From assembly GCA_027574665.1 (NCBI GenBank), contig CM050650.1, forward strand, positions 51,939,304-52,003,303: a stretch of 64,000 nt of DNA, in the 5' to 3' direction. Positions 12,401 to 24,852 of the stretch are shown one piece after another. This stretch comes from Rhynochetos jubatus. Lineage: Eukaryota; Chordata; Aves; Eurypygiformes; Rhynochetidae. Each line of letters starts with the position of its first letter. Position 1 is the stretch's first letter. A program made the position numbers and the translations under genes. The notes under the pieces were generated by a model that was not told the origin of the DNA, made no database searches, and saw only the letters and a program-made list of their open reading frames with translations.

Positions 12401-12661
12401 TTAGGACTCGTCGGGCTTGTCGGCCGGCGGCCCGCAGGGCTGCAGCATCTTCTCCATGAGGTTGAAGCGGACGCGCGCCTTGCTCTCGTTCTCGGCGATG
12501 GCGAAGTAGTTGAGCAGGTCGAAGTGGCCCATGTAGGAGCAGTACGAGTCCCGGTGCTGGTTCACCAGCCACTCCCACTTGGTGGTGTCGGCGTGGCCCG
12601 TCCCGATGTACTTGGACTGCAGGTGTTCCAGCTGGCTGTGGATGGTGTAGCGGTCCGTCAT
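12401..12661 (-). CDS. SF3B5: Splicing factor 3b subunit 5 (SF3b10)
   Basis: An intact single-exon gene encoding 86 residues, the usual length of this protein. The product, SF3b10, is a small subunit of the SF3b complex of U2 snRNP. In published SF3b structures it packs against SF3B1 and SF3B3, and SF3b helps U2 recognise the intron branch site in the nucleus. The translation begins MTDRYTIHSQLEHLQSKYIG and keeps the family's highly conserved blocks WEWLVNQHRDSY and FDLLNYFAIAENES. Compared with the human sequence as I remember it, only the last residues differ (ending PDES rather than PEEN). The ATG at 12661-12659 has a strong Kozak context (GCCGCC before ATGA), and the frame upstream does not resemble the family, so this start is secure. 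The stop is TAA at 12403-12401. The gene lies in a CpG island with a ZNF143-like motif upstream. In human, SF3B5 is likewise intronless and next to STX11. An intact frame and promoter argue against a processed pseudogene. Confidence 0.98.
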   Translation of the reverse strand: MTDRYTIHSQLEHLQSKYIGTGHADTTKWEWLVNQHRDSYCSYMGHFDLLNYFAIAENESKARVRFNLMEKMLQPCGPPADKPDES

Positions 12662-12895
12662 GGCGGCGCGGCAGGACCGGGGGCGGCGGGCTGGCGGGCG
12701 CCGAGAGAAATGGCGGACGGAAATGACGTTCCCTCGCGCCAGACACCTCCTCCGGCCGAAGCACAGCAACTATTTGCACAGCCCGTCCCGCCGACCAGCA
12801 CCAGTTATTCGCAGCCCCTCCGCCCGCTAAAAAAAACCCCACCCAGGCGGCCGGCGCTTTCCTGCCGCGGCGCAGGGCGGGAGCGTGCCCGAGGG

Positions 12896-12914
12896 GCCTG
12901 ATGGGAGTCGTGGT
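12896..12914 (-). promoter_or_regulatory. SF3B5: ZNF143/THAP11-like promoter motif
   Basis: On the minus strand this reads ACCACGACTCCCATCAGGC. It matches the ACTACAAYTCCCAGMATGC element, bound by ZNF143 and THAP11/HCF1 at many housekeeping promoters, with several mismatches around an intact ACTCCCA core. It is about 235 bp upstream of the SF3B5 ATG. Binding is inferred. Confidence 0.5.
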
Positions 12915-13030
12915 CTTTGCCCCGGCCCCCGTGCGGCGGCGGCAGCAGCAGCAGCAGGCTCTGCACGGGGAAGCAGGGGGCTGCGGGTGTGCACTAGCAT
13001 TACTAAACATTAATAGGATCTGTAACAAAA

Positions 13031-16000
13031 TCGTTCGCTGCCGGTTGAATTACTCGAGTAATCCAAATGACAGTTACAACTGCAGGCCGGCATCTGTAGC
13101 GCGTCCTTACTGTAAAGCACTTACGTGAGGATCAGCGGCTCAGTTCAGGGTCTCGTATTCCCAAGGCAGGTACAAGACTCAGCTTCGAGTTAAGCCTGAT
13201 GCTTAACTGAGCCCCAGGCCTCAAAGCCTCAAGGTAATTCGTCAGGCAAAGGCACAGCTTTGATATTTTAGCTACCGCTTAACGCACCCGAGAACCAAAG
13301 GGGCATGCGCCGGCAAAGCTGGCTACAAAATACCGAGATAACGGGCCATGGTGAACAACAGCACAAAGTTTCCGTTTGCCGGGAGACTTCGGAAAACAGG
13401 AAAGCAAAATCCTGAGGGCTCACGCCTCAGCGCACGGTTTATCCCAGCTCTTTACGCTGGCTCGTATAGACTGCACCTCAGCTTTGCTTCCTAAACAAGT
13501 GACGCAGGAAGCCTGTCTCTGAAGAAAGAAATAGCCAAAATAAGGTTAGTTCTGTTACATGCAGCTGAGGAAAAGCACTGTGGGTCCCATCCTTTTGTAG
13601 GGTGCAGAGGTCCTACTTTTCCCCAGCTAGGCTTTGTAGCTGAGCAGGATTGAGGGATTTAAACCAAAATTATTACTGGTGAAAAAGATTTTTTTATAAT
13701 GCAGGTAGTATTTTATGGAAACATTAAACTCACAAGCAGGTATAAAACCCATGGAAATTACCCACCCATCGCCTATCTTCTTTAGTCAAAGTGAAGCTTG
13801 AAATAAATTCTATCATCCACCAAATAAGTAGTCTTTCTTCTCCAGCACTCTTCAAGAGCTTACATCATGTAAAGTTTAAAATGCATGAAAGGTGTTTCTT
13901 ACTACTGGTTTTGAAATAGGAAAGGCACATTGCCAGAAATTTTCCAATAGGACACTGGGCTGTTTCTTCCTGTCTTTGTAAAGGCCCTGTAGTCAACAGA
14001 AATCCACCGAAATGTTCTACGAAAACCCGGATGATTCTAAGCCCCTTGTTTAAAAGCATGCATCTTACACAACCAAGCCCACAGAAAGCAACGTCAAAAC
14101 AATGTCCTGAAGTGTCCTTACCCTTCGGTGCAAAGAACTAAGTGAGGGCTGTAATTTTTGTATTATTGTTATTTTTACAAGGATTTGTTGAGTCATTGCT
14201 ATTAAGGCTTACTTAGCAGGAAGCTGTTTTACCCGGCTGGACACAGCAATTGCATTCTGTGGTTGCTTCCAGACAGACCAAGACAGAAAACAAACACAAC
14301 TCCTCAGGAGTTTCTGTATATGCTGATACATAGAAAGACAAAGAAAGACATATTCTGAACATGGTAAAGTTGTAATTTCTTTTTTTAATGCTGTCTTTAT
14401 AAAGAGCAGGATGGTATGAAGGATGCTAACTTTTGCAAGATGTTCAGTGCCCACACAGTGGCACAAAGGGCTGATCCTAGAGTTGTTTTCAAATTATTAT
14501 CTTGGGAACTCTAAGCTGGGTGACATACTGATTAAAATATCAATCAGTCTTCAGAACAGAAAAGATCTCCAGAAGCTTATCCATCTCTTGCACCAGTTGC
14601 AGGAATTTCTGGGAGTAATGGCTGCATTAAACCAAGCAGGTGTTAGAGTCCTAGTTAAAAAAAAACACCCTGAAAGGGAAGCGTAAACATGAGGTTTTCA
14701 GCAAGCTTGATAGTGAGCCAGATTAAAACACTGCATGCAGGCAGCCAGAGCTCTGGGAAATACGTACCAAAACTTCATGTTATATTGGCTTTGATTAAAA
14801 ACTCCTCTGGGAGTACCAGATGAGCTTACCAATACCAGGAACTAAAAATAGGTGGTAAAATTGCCAGCCAATGTGCAAGTAACAAATATTTACAAGTAAT
14901 TACCTAACTTCAAGATTCACTCAAAATTTACAAAGTTTAAGATGCTACCTTTGAAGAATTATATTGTTATATTCACTTTATCTTCATTTCTTCTTCCACA
15001 GGAAAAAAAAAAAATATCTTGAGCCTTGTTTTTCTTTTTAGCCCATGAGAAATGGATGCCTGCACTTGGGCACTTTTATTTCGAGTTTAGGAACACCGGG
15101 TGACTGGGGGGAGAGGGAGGATGTGTGCAGGTATGCGTGCGTGCACAGATGCAGGTTTGTGTAGGGAGAATTATCACTCCGTGGTAATGTGCTTGTGCAA
15201 TTAGGATTCCTGAATAATTTAGCATTGTAGGATGTTTCAAGGGTTTTGCACTGAATACCACTAAATATAATTAGCAGAATATGTTATTGGTCTCTGAAAT
15301 CACGATGATAAATAATTAGTGTCTGAAACAACCGATGCTTGCTTATGGAAATCACATAAATGTGTTGATTTAAGTGCTGAAATAATGTACTTGGAGAGTA
15401 AAGCCGCATCACTTCGGGCCAAGCTTCAACTAGTCGAGGCCCCAGGAGTATGTCATGAATGGCATTGGCCACTGGGTGTCAGGGTTGGACCTGCATAAAC
15501 TTTCAGAGAACGGGAGTCGGTTGGTTCTCCACAAAGAGAAAGAAGGTGTACTGATTTATCTTACAATTTCACAGGAGAAAGGAAAAAAAAAAAAGAAAAA
15601 AAAAAAATAGTGCTAGAAATTAGTAAATGGTTAAGAAATTAATTTCTTTATGTGGGAAATGACCTCTTTTGTTAAAAGTATGTATTTTTTTCAGAAATAT
15701 GTTTCTTCTACTGTAACAGCATTCTTAAATCATTATTTGCAGAGGTTACATTACCACTTAGCTTTTTAGTAGGCTGAAAAAATTACTTTTCATTAAATAA
15801 ATGCATGGTCTTCTTTTTCTCAGCTTTTCCGTGTCATCACGGACACTGAATTTGTAATGTATGCAGTTTGTCTAATGTTCTTTTAGCCTACCAACATCAA
15901 CAGCCTCAGGAAGCCCTTATTTTGGCCCTGGAGCAGCAGGAAGTTCTTTTTACTGCTTTTCTCAGAGTCTCAGAGGTTCTGTGAAAAACTTTCCTTATAA

Positions 16001-18689
16001 GTGACTATCTTTCTCCAGCTTGCTTTGTGTAAGCTCCTCTAATTTCTTTTCCTTGCAGTCAGAATTGTGATTCTGCTCCAGCGTAAGAATATTCCTTGAT
16101 ACTGCAATCGCTTGCAGCCTCTGGAGCTGCTTCTGAGGTGGAGGAAATACAGTCCGTGCAGGCATGGCTAACTTTTAAACTTTCTCCCACCACGAGAAAC
16201 TGCGGTTAGCTATTGCTTTTATTTTATAGCGTGCAAATACTCCAAACATCTGAAGGCTTCTTTTAGGGCTGTGCAGTTGATTCTTTGCCAAAACTATCAG
16301 ATACGAAGAATGTGGAATAAAAAGGAAAAGAAACAATGCTGTGTACCCTACCATTGAAAGAATACGCTTCAAGCTGCTGTGTATCAATGTTCCTGTCTGG
16401 AAAAGGGAATCGTGTTGTTTTAAATCAGACGGCAACTGGAGAAATTCACGGCTGAAAAAGTGGCCTGAGGTTCAGGACAGGCATAATTTAGCACCAGGCA
16501 GTGCCACGCTTAGGCTTTGATATGTTATGGTGTATCAAACCTTGGGACAGGAGGCTGCTGTACTGTGTGATATGCAGCTTGCGGGAAATAAAACGTTGGA
16601 TTGAAAATCAACACTTTTTAATGTCAGTGTCAATGTTTTTAGGGTATTTTTGTTTTGTTCTTCTTGCATCATATGCCACCAGTTATGCTCGAAACTTTAT
16701 TAAAACTAAAATATTTCTAAATTTCTAAATTTCTAAAATAATGTATTCTAGAGCACCCTATTGTTGCGTGATGGGACAGTGAAAACCTAAAGATCCTGGT
16801 CAAGTCAACTGACCCTGTGTTAGGCCCTTCTCTGTCCAACTGAGCAGATCCGTGACCTGCACTAATGGTCCCTTGCCTAGGAGGACCACAAAAATTCGGT
16901 CTAGTGGCTTCACACTCCGTCACTTGCTTGTGAATATTACCATGACACACTACTCCTTCTTCTGTATATTTAGAGTAACAGCTATGTGCCTTAGGTGTGC
17001 ACCACAATTCAGTCGGCTTAATTTAGATGCCACTGAGAATTTCCCAGCTCCCTAGAAGTCGAGCCACGGTAGGGTTCACTAGCACAGCGCTTACAGATGA
17101 GACGCTGAAATCATGTGGTGATCTGAGAAGAAGATGGAGCACCTCTACCAAGAGCACAGCAGAGGTCTGGGAGAGGCAGCTCCCACTTGCTGTTTAGAAG
17201 GAATTTCTCTATTCCAAAGCCATCACGTTGAAAATAAAAGTCCCTCTGCCAATGTGATTAGTTACTGCTTCAGGTTAAAAATAGAACTGACAACAGTCTG
17301 ATAGGTGAATTGAAATTGCTTGTGTCCATTTTTGTAATGGCAAAGGTCTGTTCTTGTCATGCATTTTGAAGTGAAATGAAGTAATAATAGTAAATGCAAC
17401 AAAACCAGGGCAGACTGCAGGACTACCCAAGATGCAGCTGTGTTCTGCCCACACTTTTCTTTGGGTGTCTTTCCTTCATTCATCCCAGATAAAACCGTTG
17501 CAGCTAATACAGCTATTAATTGCATTCAATAAGGTATAGAAAAGTAGCAGTGAAGAAAGACACATCTTTAAATAGGTCCTAGAGAAGAAGTCAGAGATGT
17601 ACACAAGTTTAAATTAGAAGAAATTGATTTGGCCATTGAATAGCTCTGCATAGCTCTGCATATCATATCACTGTCTTCTTTCTATGAGCAGGGAAGGGTA
17701 AGGGCAGAGGAGGTGACTTTCCTTTTTTTAAGTCTGACTTTTGAAGTTGCTTAATGCAGCTGTTTCCTTTTTTATCTGCCACGCAAGTATCGTGTTTTAA
17801 ATATACTGATTTCTTCAGAACAGTACTTAAAAATGTTCTGTACAAGGAAGCCTATCTGAAGCCAGCCTTCTCCTCCTCCAGCTTCTCACGCACACACGTG
17901 CACGAGCATTCATCACTTCACCCCCAGCTCAGCAGTAAGCACAGAGGACATTGGTGTCATCACCCTTGTCTCGCCATAAATCTATCATCTCTATTCTGTG
18001 CAAGGGCAAAACTCATCTGTTAACGCACAGCGAGTCAGTTCATAAAAGTAAAAAATAATGGGAGGAGAAGCATACAGCCACTGATATCAGGGGGTCATCA
18101 ACGGATCCATTTGGTGTGTGTTGTACTCATCCATGTTATGGAATTTCAGGCGGAGGATTGCTCGTGGGGCAGACAGCAAAGGAGAGAGAGCTAGCGATGC
18201 ATAGTTAGGAAATTACCATCATTACAGAAGGAAGAATATCACTTCCTTGCATCTCTAGGAAAAGGGAAACCAGTAACTGCCAGTTAACCACTTGTTTCTC
18301 AACTTGTGTTGGGAGCTTCCTCATTTGAAATAAGAAATGTACGCAAGCCTCTTGCATTTGCTGTCAAAGTAAAGCTTTTGCTAATAAGGCTATGCAATGG
18401 ATCCTACTTTCAGCTTTATCGAATTATTGTTGTTTATTACATTTAAGGCAGAAACATAATGTTTCACAACACCGAGCACCATACAGAAATGTATATGTTC
18501 AAAGCAAAGCTCTTGATAACAAGAGAAATGACTTCTTGCTTGCTGGTTTCATTCTTGACAATGTCTTATTTGTCACAAGCTGAAAACTTTACAATTCACC
18601 AGATCCTCAGAATAAAAAAGGAAACCCAGAGTGTTGAGACGTAGCAAGGAATAAGCCACTGGAAGAAAGGTATTTATAGTCAGGATTGG
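13031..18689. other. Intergenic stretch between SF3B5 and STX11, part 1
   Basis: No gene recognised. The first 450 bp is a CpG-rich shoulder of the SF3B5 island and holds a 14-bp palindrome at 13049-13062. Further on there is an A-rich tract at 15583-15607, a small 9-bp TTTCTAAAT-type repeat at about 16713-16737, and a duplicated 11-mer TAGCTCTGCAT at about 17641-17662. Open frames are short and match nothing. Confidence 0.5.
15583..15607. repeat. A-rich tract
   Basis: Two runs of twelve A separated by one G. No retroposon is recognisable upstream of it, so I call it simple sequence. Confidence 0.85.
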
Positions 18690-18835
18690 GTAATATTAGT
18701 AATGTATAGCTTTATATCAGTAATGTAATTACTAAACATGTTGCATATTAGTAATGTAGTATTAGTAACGTATAACTTTAATATGAACAATTGTGTAACT
18801 AATAACAATATTAGTAATGTGTATATTACTAATGT
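18690..18835. repeat. Degenerate AT-rich tandem repeat
   Basis: Repeated variants of TATTAGTAATGTA, with units of roughly 12-40 bp, in direct and partly inverted order (ATTAGTAAT and ATTACTAAT). The array ends exactly where CR1 sequence begins. Confidence 0.75.
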
Positions 18836-19456
18836 TGGTGGATAAGGGAAGAGCAAATAACATCATCTGCCTGGACTTGTGCAAAGCATTTGACACTGCC
18901 TCACATGACATCCTTGTCTCTAAATTGGAAAGACATGGGTTTGACGGATGTACCGCTCGGTAGATAAGGAATTGGTTAGATGGTCACACTCAGAGTTGCA
19001 GACCACAGCTCGATGTGCAAATGGAGACCAGTGATGAGTGGAGTTCCTCAGGGATCAGTGTTGGTACCGGCGCTGTTCAACACCTTTGTTGGCAACATGG
19101 AGATGGGATTCAGTGCACCATCAGCAAGTTTGCATACGACACCTACAAGAAAGATGGAGAGGGACTTTTTGCAAGGGCATATAATGACAGGACAAAGAGT
19201 AATGGCTTTAAACTGAAAGAGAACAGATTTAGATGGGGTATAAGGAGGAAGTTCTTCCCGGAGAGGGTGGTGAAGCACTGGAACAAGTTGCCCAGAGAAG
19301 CTGTGGATGCCCCATCCCTGAAAGTGTCCAAGGCCAGGCTGGATGAGGCTTTGAGCAATCTGGTCTAGTAGAGGGTGTCCCTGCCCATGGCAGGGGCGTT
19401 GGAACTAGATGATCTTTAAGGTCCCTTCCAACCCAAACCAGTCTGTGATTCTATAA
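18836..19456 (+). mobile_element. CR1 LINE with reverse-transcriptase remnant and internal deletion
   Basis: The first 300 bp encode part of the CR1 ORF2 reverse transcriptase. The blocks [20 protein letters not shown] and IRNWLDGHTQ are visible, followed by a decayed FADDT-like motif (here FAYDT). At about 19145 the sequence jumps directly to the end of ORF2 (GNGFKLK-like block) and the 3' UTR. The several hundred bases normally between these points are missing, so the copy carries an internal deletion. Frame disruptions make it inactive. It ends with TGTGATTCTATAA. Confidence 0.93.
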
Positions 19457-22400
19457 TGACAGTGATCCCACCTATGCATTTTGGTATGTGATTTGAGAGC
19501 TTGAAAGAGAACTGTGGATTTTGGAAAGCAAGCATATGCAAGGCTTACTGCAGAAAGATTTTATCTGGTTAAGATTGTAATAGTTCTTCCCACCTCCTCA
19601 GCACCATGCAGATTGAGAAACTTGAACTGGACAAAATCCAGAAAACTGCTGGAAAAAGTCTTGACAAACCCAGGCACTCAGAAATTACCTCAACCTGGAA
19701 ATTTTTTAGTGGCTTTTAAAACTGTGGGTTTATTCTGTTGTTTTTAAGTAACATATATTGTTTGTTTTATTTTTTCTTTTTGCATTTTTAAATCCTTTAT
19801 TTCACTTAGTTTGTATTTGCTTTTCTCCATAAATATTGGAAATTATTTAATTATATGATGTTTGAAAGTACTTATTTTTTAGAAAATTAACGCTGAATTG
19901 CTCACGTCTAAATGGCTGCAGGGACAGAGGCTTGAAGAAAAGCACCAGTCATTGTGAAAACTGTCGGCGCTGGGGTTGTGATCTAGAGCCCCAACAGGAT
20001 GTGCATAAATAGAGTAGAAGACGGCTTTTGCATCTCTCAGAATAGCTGTTGTGAAGAACAGACAATTCAGTATTCACATACAACTGTGTATTGAAACCCA
20101 TTTGTGACGTTTTGGAAAAGCCTTCAGTAGGAAAAGAAAGCATTTGCAAAACATAACTCTCTGTTCCATTTTCCCTGTCTTCTTCAGCCTCATGTAATTT
20201 CATGACGAGCTCCTCTTGGCTAAGGCAATCTCCGACAGTGCTTGTACTGCCGTTCACCCAGTGGGGCCTCATTCGTGGCCTCATGGCGGGTTTATTATAA
20301 TAACTAATGTGGCTCTTGGTGAGGTTCACCTCTGGGAATGAGCGTAAAGATACCTCGTTCTTACAGGCAGAGAGAGGGAAGTGAAATCTACCTTGTGGGT
20401 TCTCCACTTTCAGCTCCAAATGCAGCCTAGAGGTTCTGCCCGTAGGTGTGAAGGGTGAGGTATTTCAAGTGCTAAGACCACTGGCAACAGCCATTCATAC
20501 TTGGCACCTCAAAAGGATCAAGGCTGAAGGGTAAGGATAGACTACTGTTGGTTCCAGATGAGCCAGCAAAAAACGTCATCGTGGCAGGAACAGGCCGGGG
20601 CAGAGATTCCCATGCCAACGTGTACGTGAGTCTGTGACTGCCGGTAACTGGCATCACCCCTCTACCCTTGTCACACTCTAAAATGTAGGAAATTATTTGC
20701 AACCCTTGAAAGAAAAAACAAAGACAATTAAAGAAATTAATGCTCATCTACAATTGCAATTACAGCAAGTTGCCGGATGATTTTTATAAGCAAGGGATGA
20801 ACACACAATAGTAGCAACAGAAAACACTATCAGAAAGAAAATCTAATCTCTTTTAGTTAAAGGTTCATGAACACCGATCCCCTGTAATCCCATGACAGCT
20901 TTTCTCTCCCCCATTTAATTAGTTTCTTGTGTGAAGATGAGCTGAAGATTATTCTCCTTTAAAATGTGTTTAGTCTATCTCGCATAGCTAACTGCACACA
21001 GAATAAAGGCTCCACAATCTTTTCCATACTGTGGCTGCCTGCTGAATTTATCACTGTGAAAAGGGCTGCTCTGACTGACTCAACTGCAGAACTGATTTGT
21101 CTTGTCAGTGGAGAACAGACCTGTGTAGATGCTGAGTCACAAACTTGCTTGCATAATTGGAAGGGTAAAACAGGCTTTTCGAGTGACTCAATTTGCAATT
21201 TGATACTTGTCTCATTCCCAAAGGCACATGCACCTGTATTTTGGGATAGCAAGGATAGTTAATTACAGTTCGAATCATTTCAGTGGTACCCATGGAATGT
21301 TTCCTTCTGAAATGCTCTGCTGTTCAGTTCGCTCTGCTGTGATCCCTGGGATGTGGCCAAGTGTCTCTTCCTTCACATGGGGCGGGGTGGGGTGGTGAGG
21401 AAACCTGTGCACTTTTCAACCTTTTAAGGGACTGTTATTACCCTATTTAAAGGACTTAGCAATAAGCTCTTTTCAATGGTAAATCAGGGTTAGAAAAGGA
21501 GGTGAATCTTTTGTGTATGTCTGGTATTCCGAAACAGTGGCATAGAAATCATAAGCCAACATCTTCCTGCAGATGTAGGTATGTTGTTTTGATTGCTGCT
21601 TGTGGGAAGAAATCTTGGCCTTTCAGCTGAGAAAACCTGATGCTCAACAGGAATTAGAAAAAACTTCTCACTGGGAGAGAGTAGTGTGTCTGATGCTCTA
21701 TCAGCCAAAGAAACAGAAGCATGTAACTGTGCTTTAAGAAAAATCTAGCCGTAAATCTAGAGTACAAGTAGTGTTGAGGGCAGGCATAACTTTATGGATG
21801 TCATTGTTTCCTTTACAAAAGATAGTACGAAGGGCAACAGTCTTTCATCAGAGAACTGTGTAGTATCCTACAAGCACTAACTCTTGACAGCCGTACTAAG
21901 AACACAAAATACTAGCCTAATCGAACAGATGATGACGTTGACAAAAGCAGATGAGGACGGTGACCAAAAAGCCCTGTGCCAGAAGCCCCACAACAAACTG
22001 GTGGCAGAGCAGGCTCCTGGCTGGCGCTGCACCATGCCCATCACCCAGCTCTGCCTCCAGCTCTCCCAGAAGACTTTTCACTGACTCAGCTCAGCACATC
22101 ATATCTAGGGGAGGCTTGTTTATGACTCTTAACAGTTCACTTTGGGTAAATTAGCCCTCTGGAAAATTTTATTGTCAGTGAAGTTTCTGTTTCCTCCTAC
22201 GTCCTTGAGCAGACTCTGAGCTGAGCCCACACTCACACTGACACATTTCTCACCCTTCTCACACTGTACCCGGGGGGGCTCCTCTGAGAGCTGCATCTTG
22301 GTTTGTATACAGAGATAATTGTATGTTTAATGCCAACGAGTTCTATCGCTTTTAGAACAAATCTGAACATTTTCACTTTCTTACCCAAACCAAAATGAAA

Positions 22401-24385
22401 CTGCTTGGCCAGGATAAGCCAGGGTAGTGGAGGGGGTGGGGGTGCATCTGAATACACTTTTAAAGTACTTCTACCAATATGCTCCATACAAACAACAGCC
22501 TATGTACGTGTGCTCTGGCAATATCTTTTCAGCTGCCTGAAGGCAAACTCCGACTCAGAAATCTCACAGCTACTGGTTGTTAGGGGACTGTCTCAAGACA
22601 AAGGTCACCTTCAACCTCTTTTTTACAGTCTTCTCCTGAAAGTTGTTAATGGCTCGTGGTGAAAGAAACAAACTTTGGGCTTAGACAGACCTTTGGTAGT
22701 AATTTGGGTTTTTTCCTAAGGTACTCTAATGAACGTACTATAATGCAAAACATGTCTTATGTATGTGTGGTAGTACTGGGTTTGGACTGCTACTCCTGTG
22801 TCTGGGTGTGAACCCCTACTTCCCCAAGGTTTGGGGCATCAGAGTTGAGATTTTTGGATCAGCTCGTTAGGAAAGTGGGACAGTCACAAGTCTGGTTGTG
22901 GTTTGCAGTTGTGTGTGCATCTGAATTCTGGGGGCTAGTTTGAGCTTGTCTCTAGGATCTGGAAAGCATTTCATCAAAAATACAAGTTGTAACTGCCAAA
23001 GCCAGCTGCCAGAGCATGTGTATAATTAATTTCATTTTGCTTTCTGGTTCTTGTCTTAAGGGCACTGTCGAGAGGACAGATGTGGTCTATTCACTCACCT
23101 GGACTTATGATCATTATGTTTTGATTCTCCTCTATCAGTATCAAAACAACACACTGCCTTTCCTCCATCTCACACTTCCTGTATTTTTTTAATATTGAGC
23201 CAGACCCTGTCTCACTTGATGTCATGGTCAAACTTCCATTGACTTCCCTGAAAGCAGAATTTGACAATTAATTTTAAGTTGCATAGACTTCTTATTAAGT
23301 AACACAAAATATTTTCTATGACAAGTGTGTAGCATTCACACATAAGAAATCATTTAAGGGAGAGAAGTAGAAAAATGGCTGTATAGAGGCAAAAGCTTTA
23401 AAAGAAACAAGGTATCTGTAAGAAAAACAGAGAGACCTGAAAAGACATGTAAACTTCTCATGAAAGGAGAGTACGAGCACTTAGGGGATTTGGATGCAAC
23501 TTCTAGTTAGATGAAGGCTTCCTGTACACGTGTAGACATCTTGACACTTTCTGGGATTTCTTTCCCATCTATAATACATGGGTAGCAATACACATAGCAG
23601 TATTTATAAAGCAATTGCTTGCAAATTGGCTTAGAGAGCCTGAAGTGAACATAGTTTATAAGTGTAATGCAATACTATTATTGTTGTCACATAAATTGAA
23701 AACCTAGCTTAGTCTATCAACTTAATTTAATTGTCAGCGAAGCCACACATATGGCAGGGTTTCTAACATTACGTGGAAAATAATCTTGCAAGTGAAATGT
23801 TGTCCTTTAAGAACTGGCACATCTATCTCCTTTCATCTTCAGGGAATAAGACTCTCAAAATTTACATATAGGGCAGGTTTGAAGGCTGATGGGCATATTA
23901 CTGGGTGTGTAAGAGAATTTGGAGAGTGCTTGTTTGCATCTAATCAATCTGTCTTCATGACTTGTAATACACTGCAAACGCTTCTTAAACTGTCAAACTG
24001 CCTGCTACCATTCTTTGACCAAGACACAAACAGCCCGGATACACCTCAGCACCTACTCATCCAGTATCAGTTTGGTAATGGCGCTGTCAGGCCACCAGCT
24101 AATGCCAGGTGAGCATACTTTATGTCTTGCACTGACAGACTGAGCGTAGGTAGGTTACTGTACCCCGAGACCTGAACGAAGACAGAGCTGTATTCAAAGA
24201 AAGCTACAAACGGCTGAACGTCAGATATGTATCATTAGAAACAACACATCTCTGGGAAATAAACTCGGCAGTTTGGTAACCAAGGTTAAAATAAAATGTA
24301 GGTGTGTTGCAGTGAGGGCTTCCTATTTAGAGGCACCTTTTGGTGCCAAGATCTGGCCTCTAGAGCAATCGATTTTGGACCACAT
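19457..24385. other. Intergenic stretch between SF3B5 and STX11, part 2
   Basis: No gene or transposon recognised. Open frames of up to about 156 codons (for example the minus strand at 19949-20419) show no known domain and no convincing splice context. Confidence 0.5.
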
Positions 24386-24565
24386 TAGAATCACAGATTA
24401 GGAGAGACCTCCGGGAGTTATTTTGCCCAGTCTCCTGCTCAAAGCAGAGTCAATCTGATTTCTGACCAGGTATCTCTGGGCTTTGTCCAGACGGGTCTTG
24501 AAAATCTCCAGAAACAGAGATTCCACAACTTCTCCAGGCAATCTACTGTTCCAATGCTTCACGGG
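24386..24565 (-). mobile_element. Older CR1 fragment, left part of a nested pair
   Basis: The plus strand begins TAGAATCACAGATTAGGAG and continues through the reverse complement of a diverged CR1 3' region up to CTGTTCCAATGCTTC. There it is interrupted by a younger plus-strand CR1. The rest of the same element appears to resume at 24853. Confidence 0.85.
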
Positions 24566-24852
24566 CATGTAGTGACAAGACAAGGGGTAATGGATTTAAA
24601 TTGAAAGTGGGGAGATGTAGATTAGATATTAGGAAGAAATTCTTCCCAGAGAGGGTGGTGAGGCACTGGCAGAGGTTGCCCAGAGAAGCTGTGGGTGCCC
24701 CATCCCTGGAAGTGTTCAAGGCCAGGCTGGATGAGGCTGTGAGCAACCTGGTCTAGCGGAGGGTGTCCCTGCCCATGGCAGGAGGGTTGGAACTAGATGA
24801 TCTTTAAGGTCCCTTCCAACCCAATCCATTCTGTGATTCTATGGTTCTATGA
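24566..24852 (+). mobile_element. Younger CR1 inserted in an older CR1
   Basis: A 5'-truncated CR1 3' end. It starts in the block GTAGTGACAAGACAAGGGG, runs through the ORF2 C-terminal region ([14 protein letters not shown]-like in the plus frame) and the 3' UTR, and ends TGATTCTATGGTTCTATGA. It is closer to the CR1 consensus than its host element and lies in the opposite orientation. Confidence 0.92.

Larger units (their letters stand above)
12080..13030. promoter_or_regulatory. SF3B5: CpG island of SF3B5
   Basis: A dense run of CG dinucleotides in otherwise CpG-poor DNA. It covers the whole SF3B5 coding region and about 350 bp upstream. This is typical of a housekeeping promoter. Transcription should start on the minus strand just above the ATG, at roughly 12680-12780. 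I see no TATA box at a useful distance. Whether a divergent plus-strand transcript also starts here cannot be judged. Confidence 0.85.

Noticed and set aside
12048-13028. 326-codon minus-strand open frame over the SF3B5 region
   Set aside because: It overlaps SF3B5 in a different frame and is rich in Ala, Pro and Arg, as expected of a CpG island. SF3B5 itself is unmistakable.
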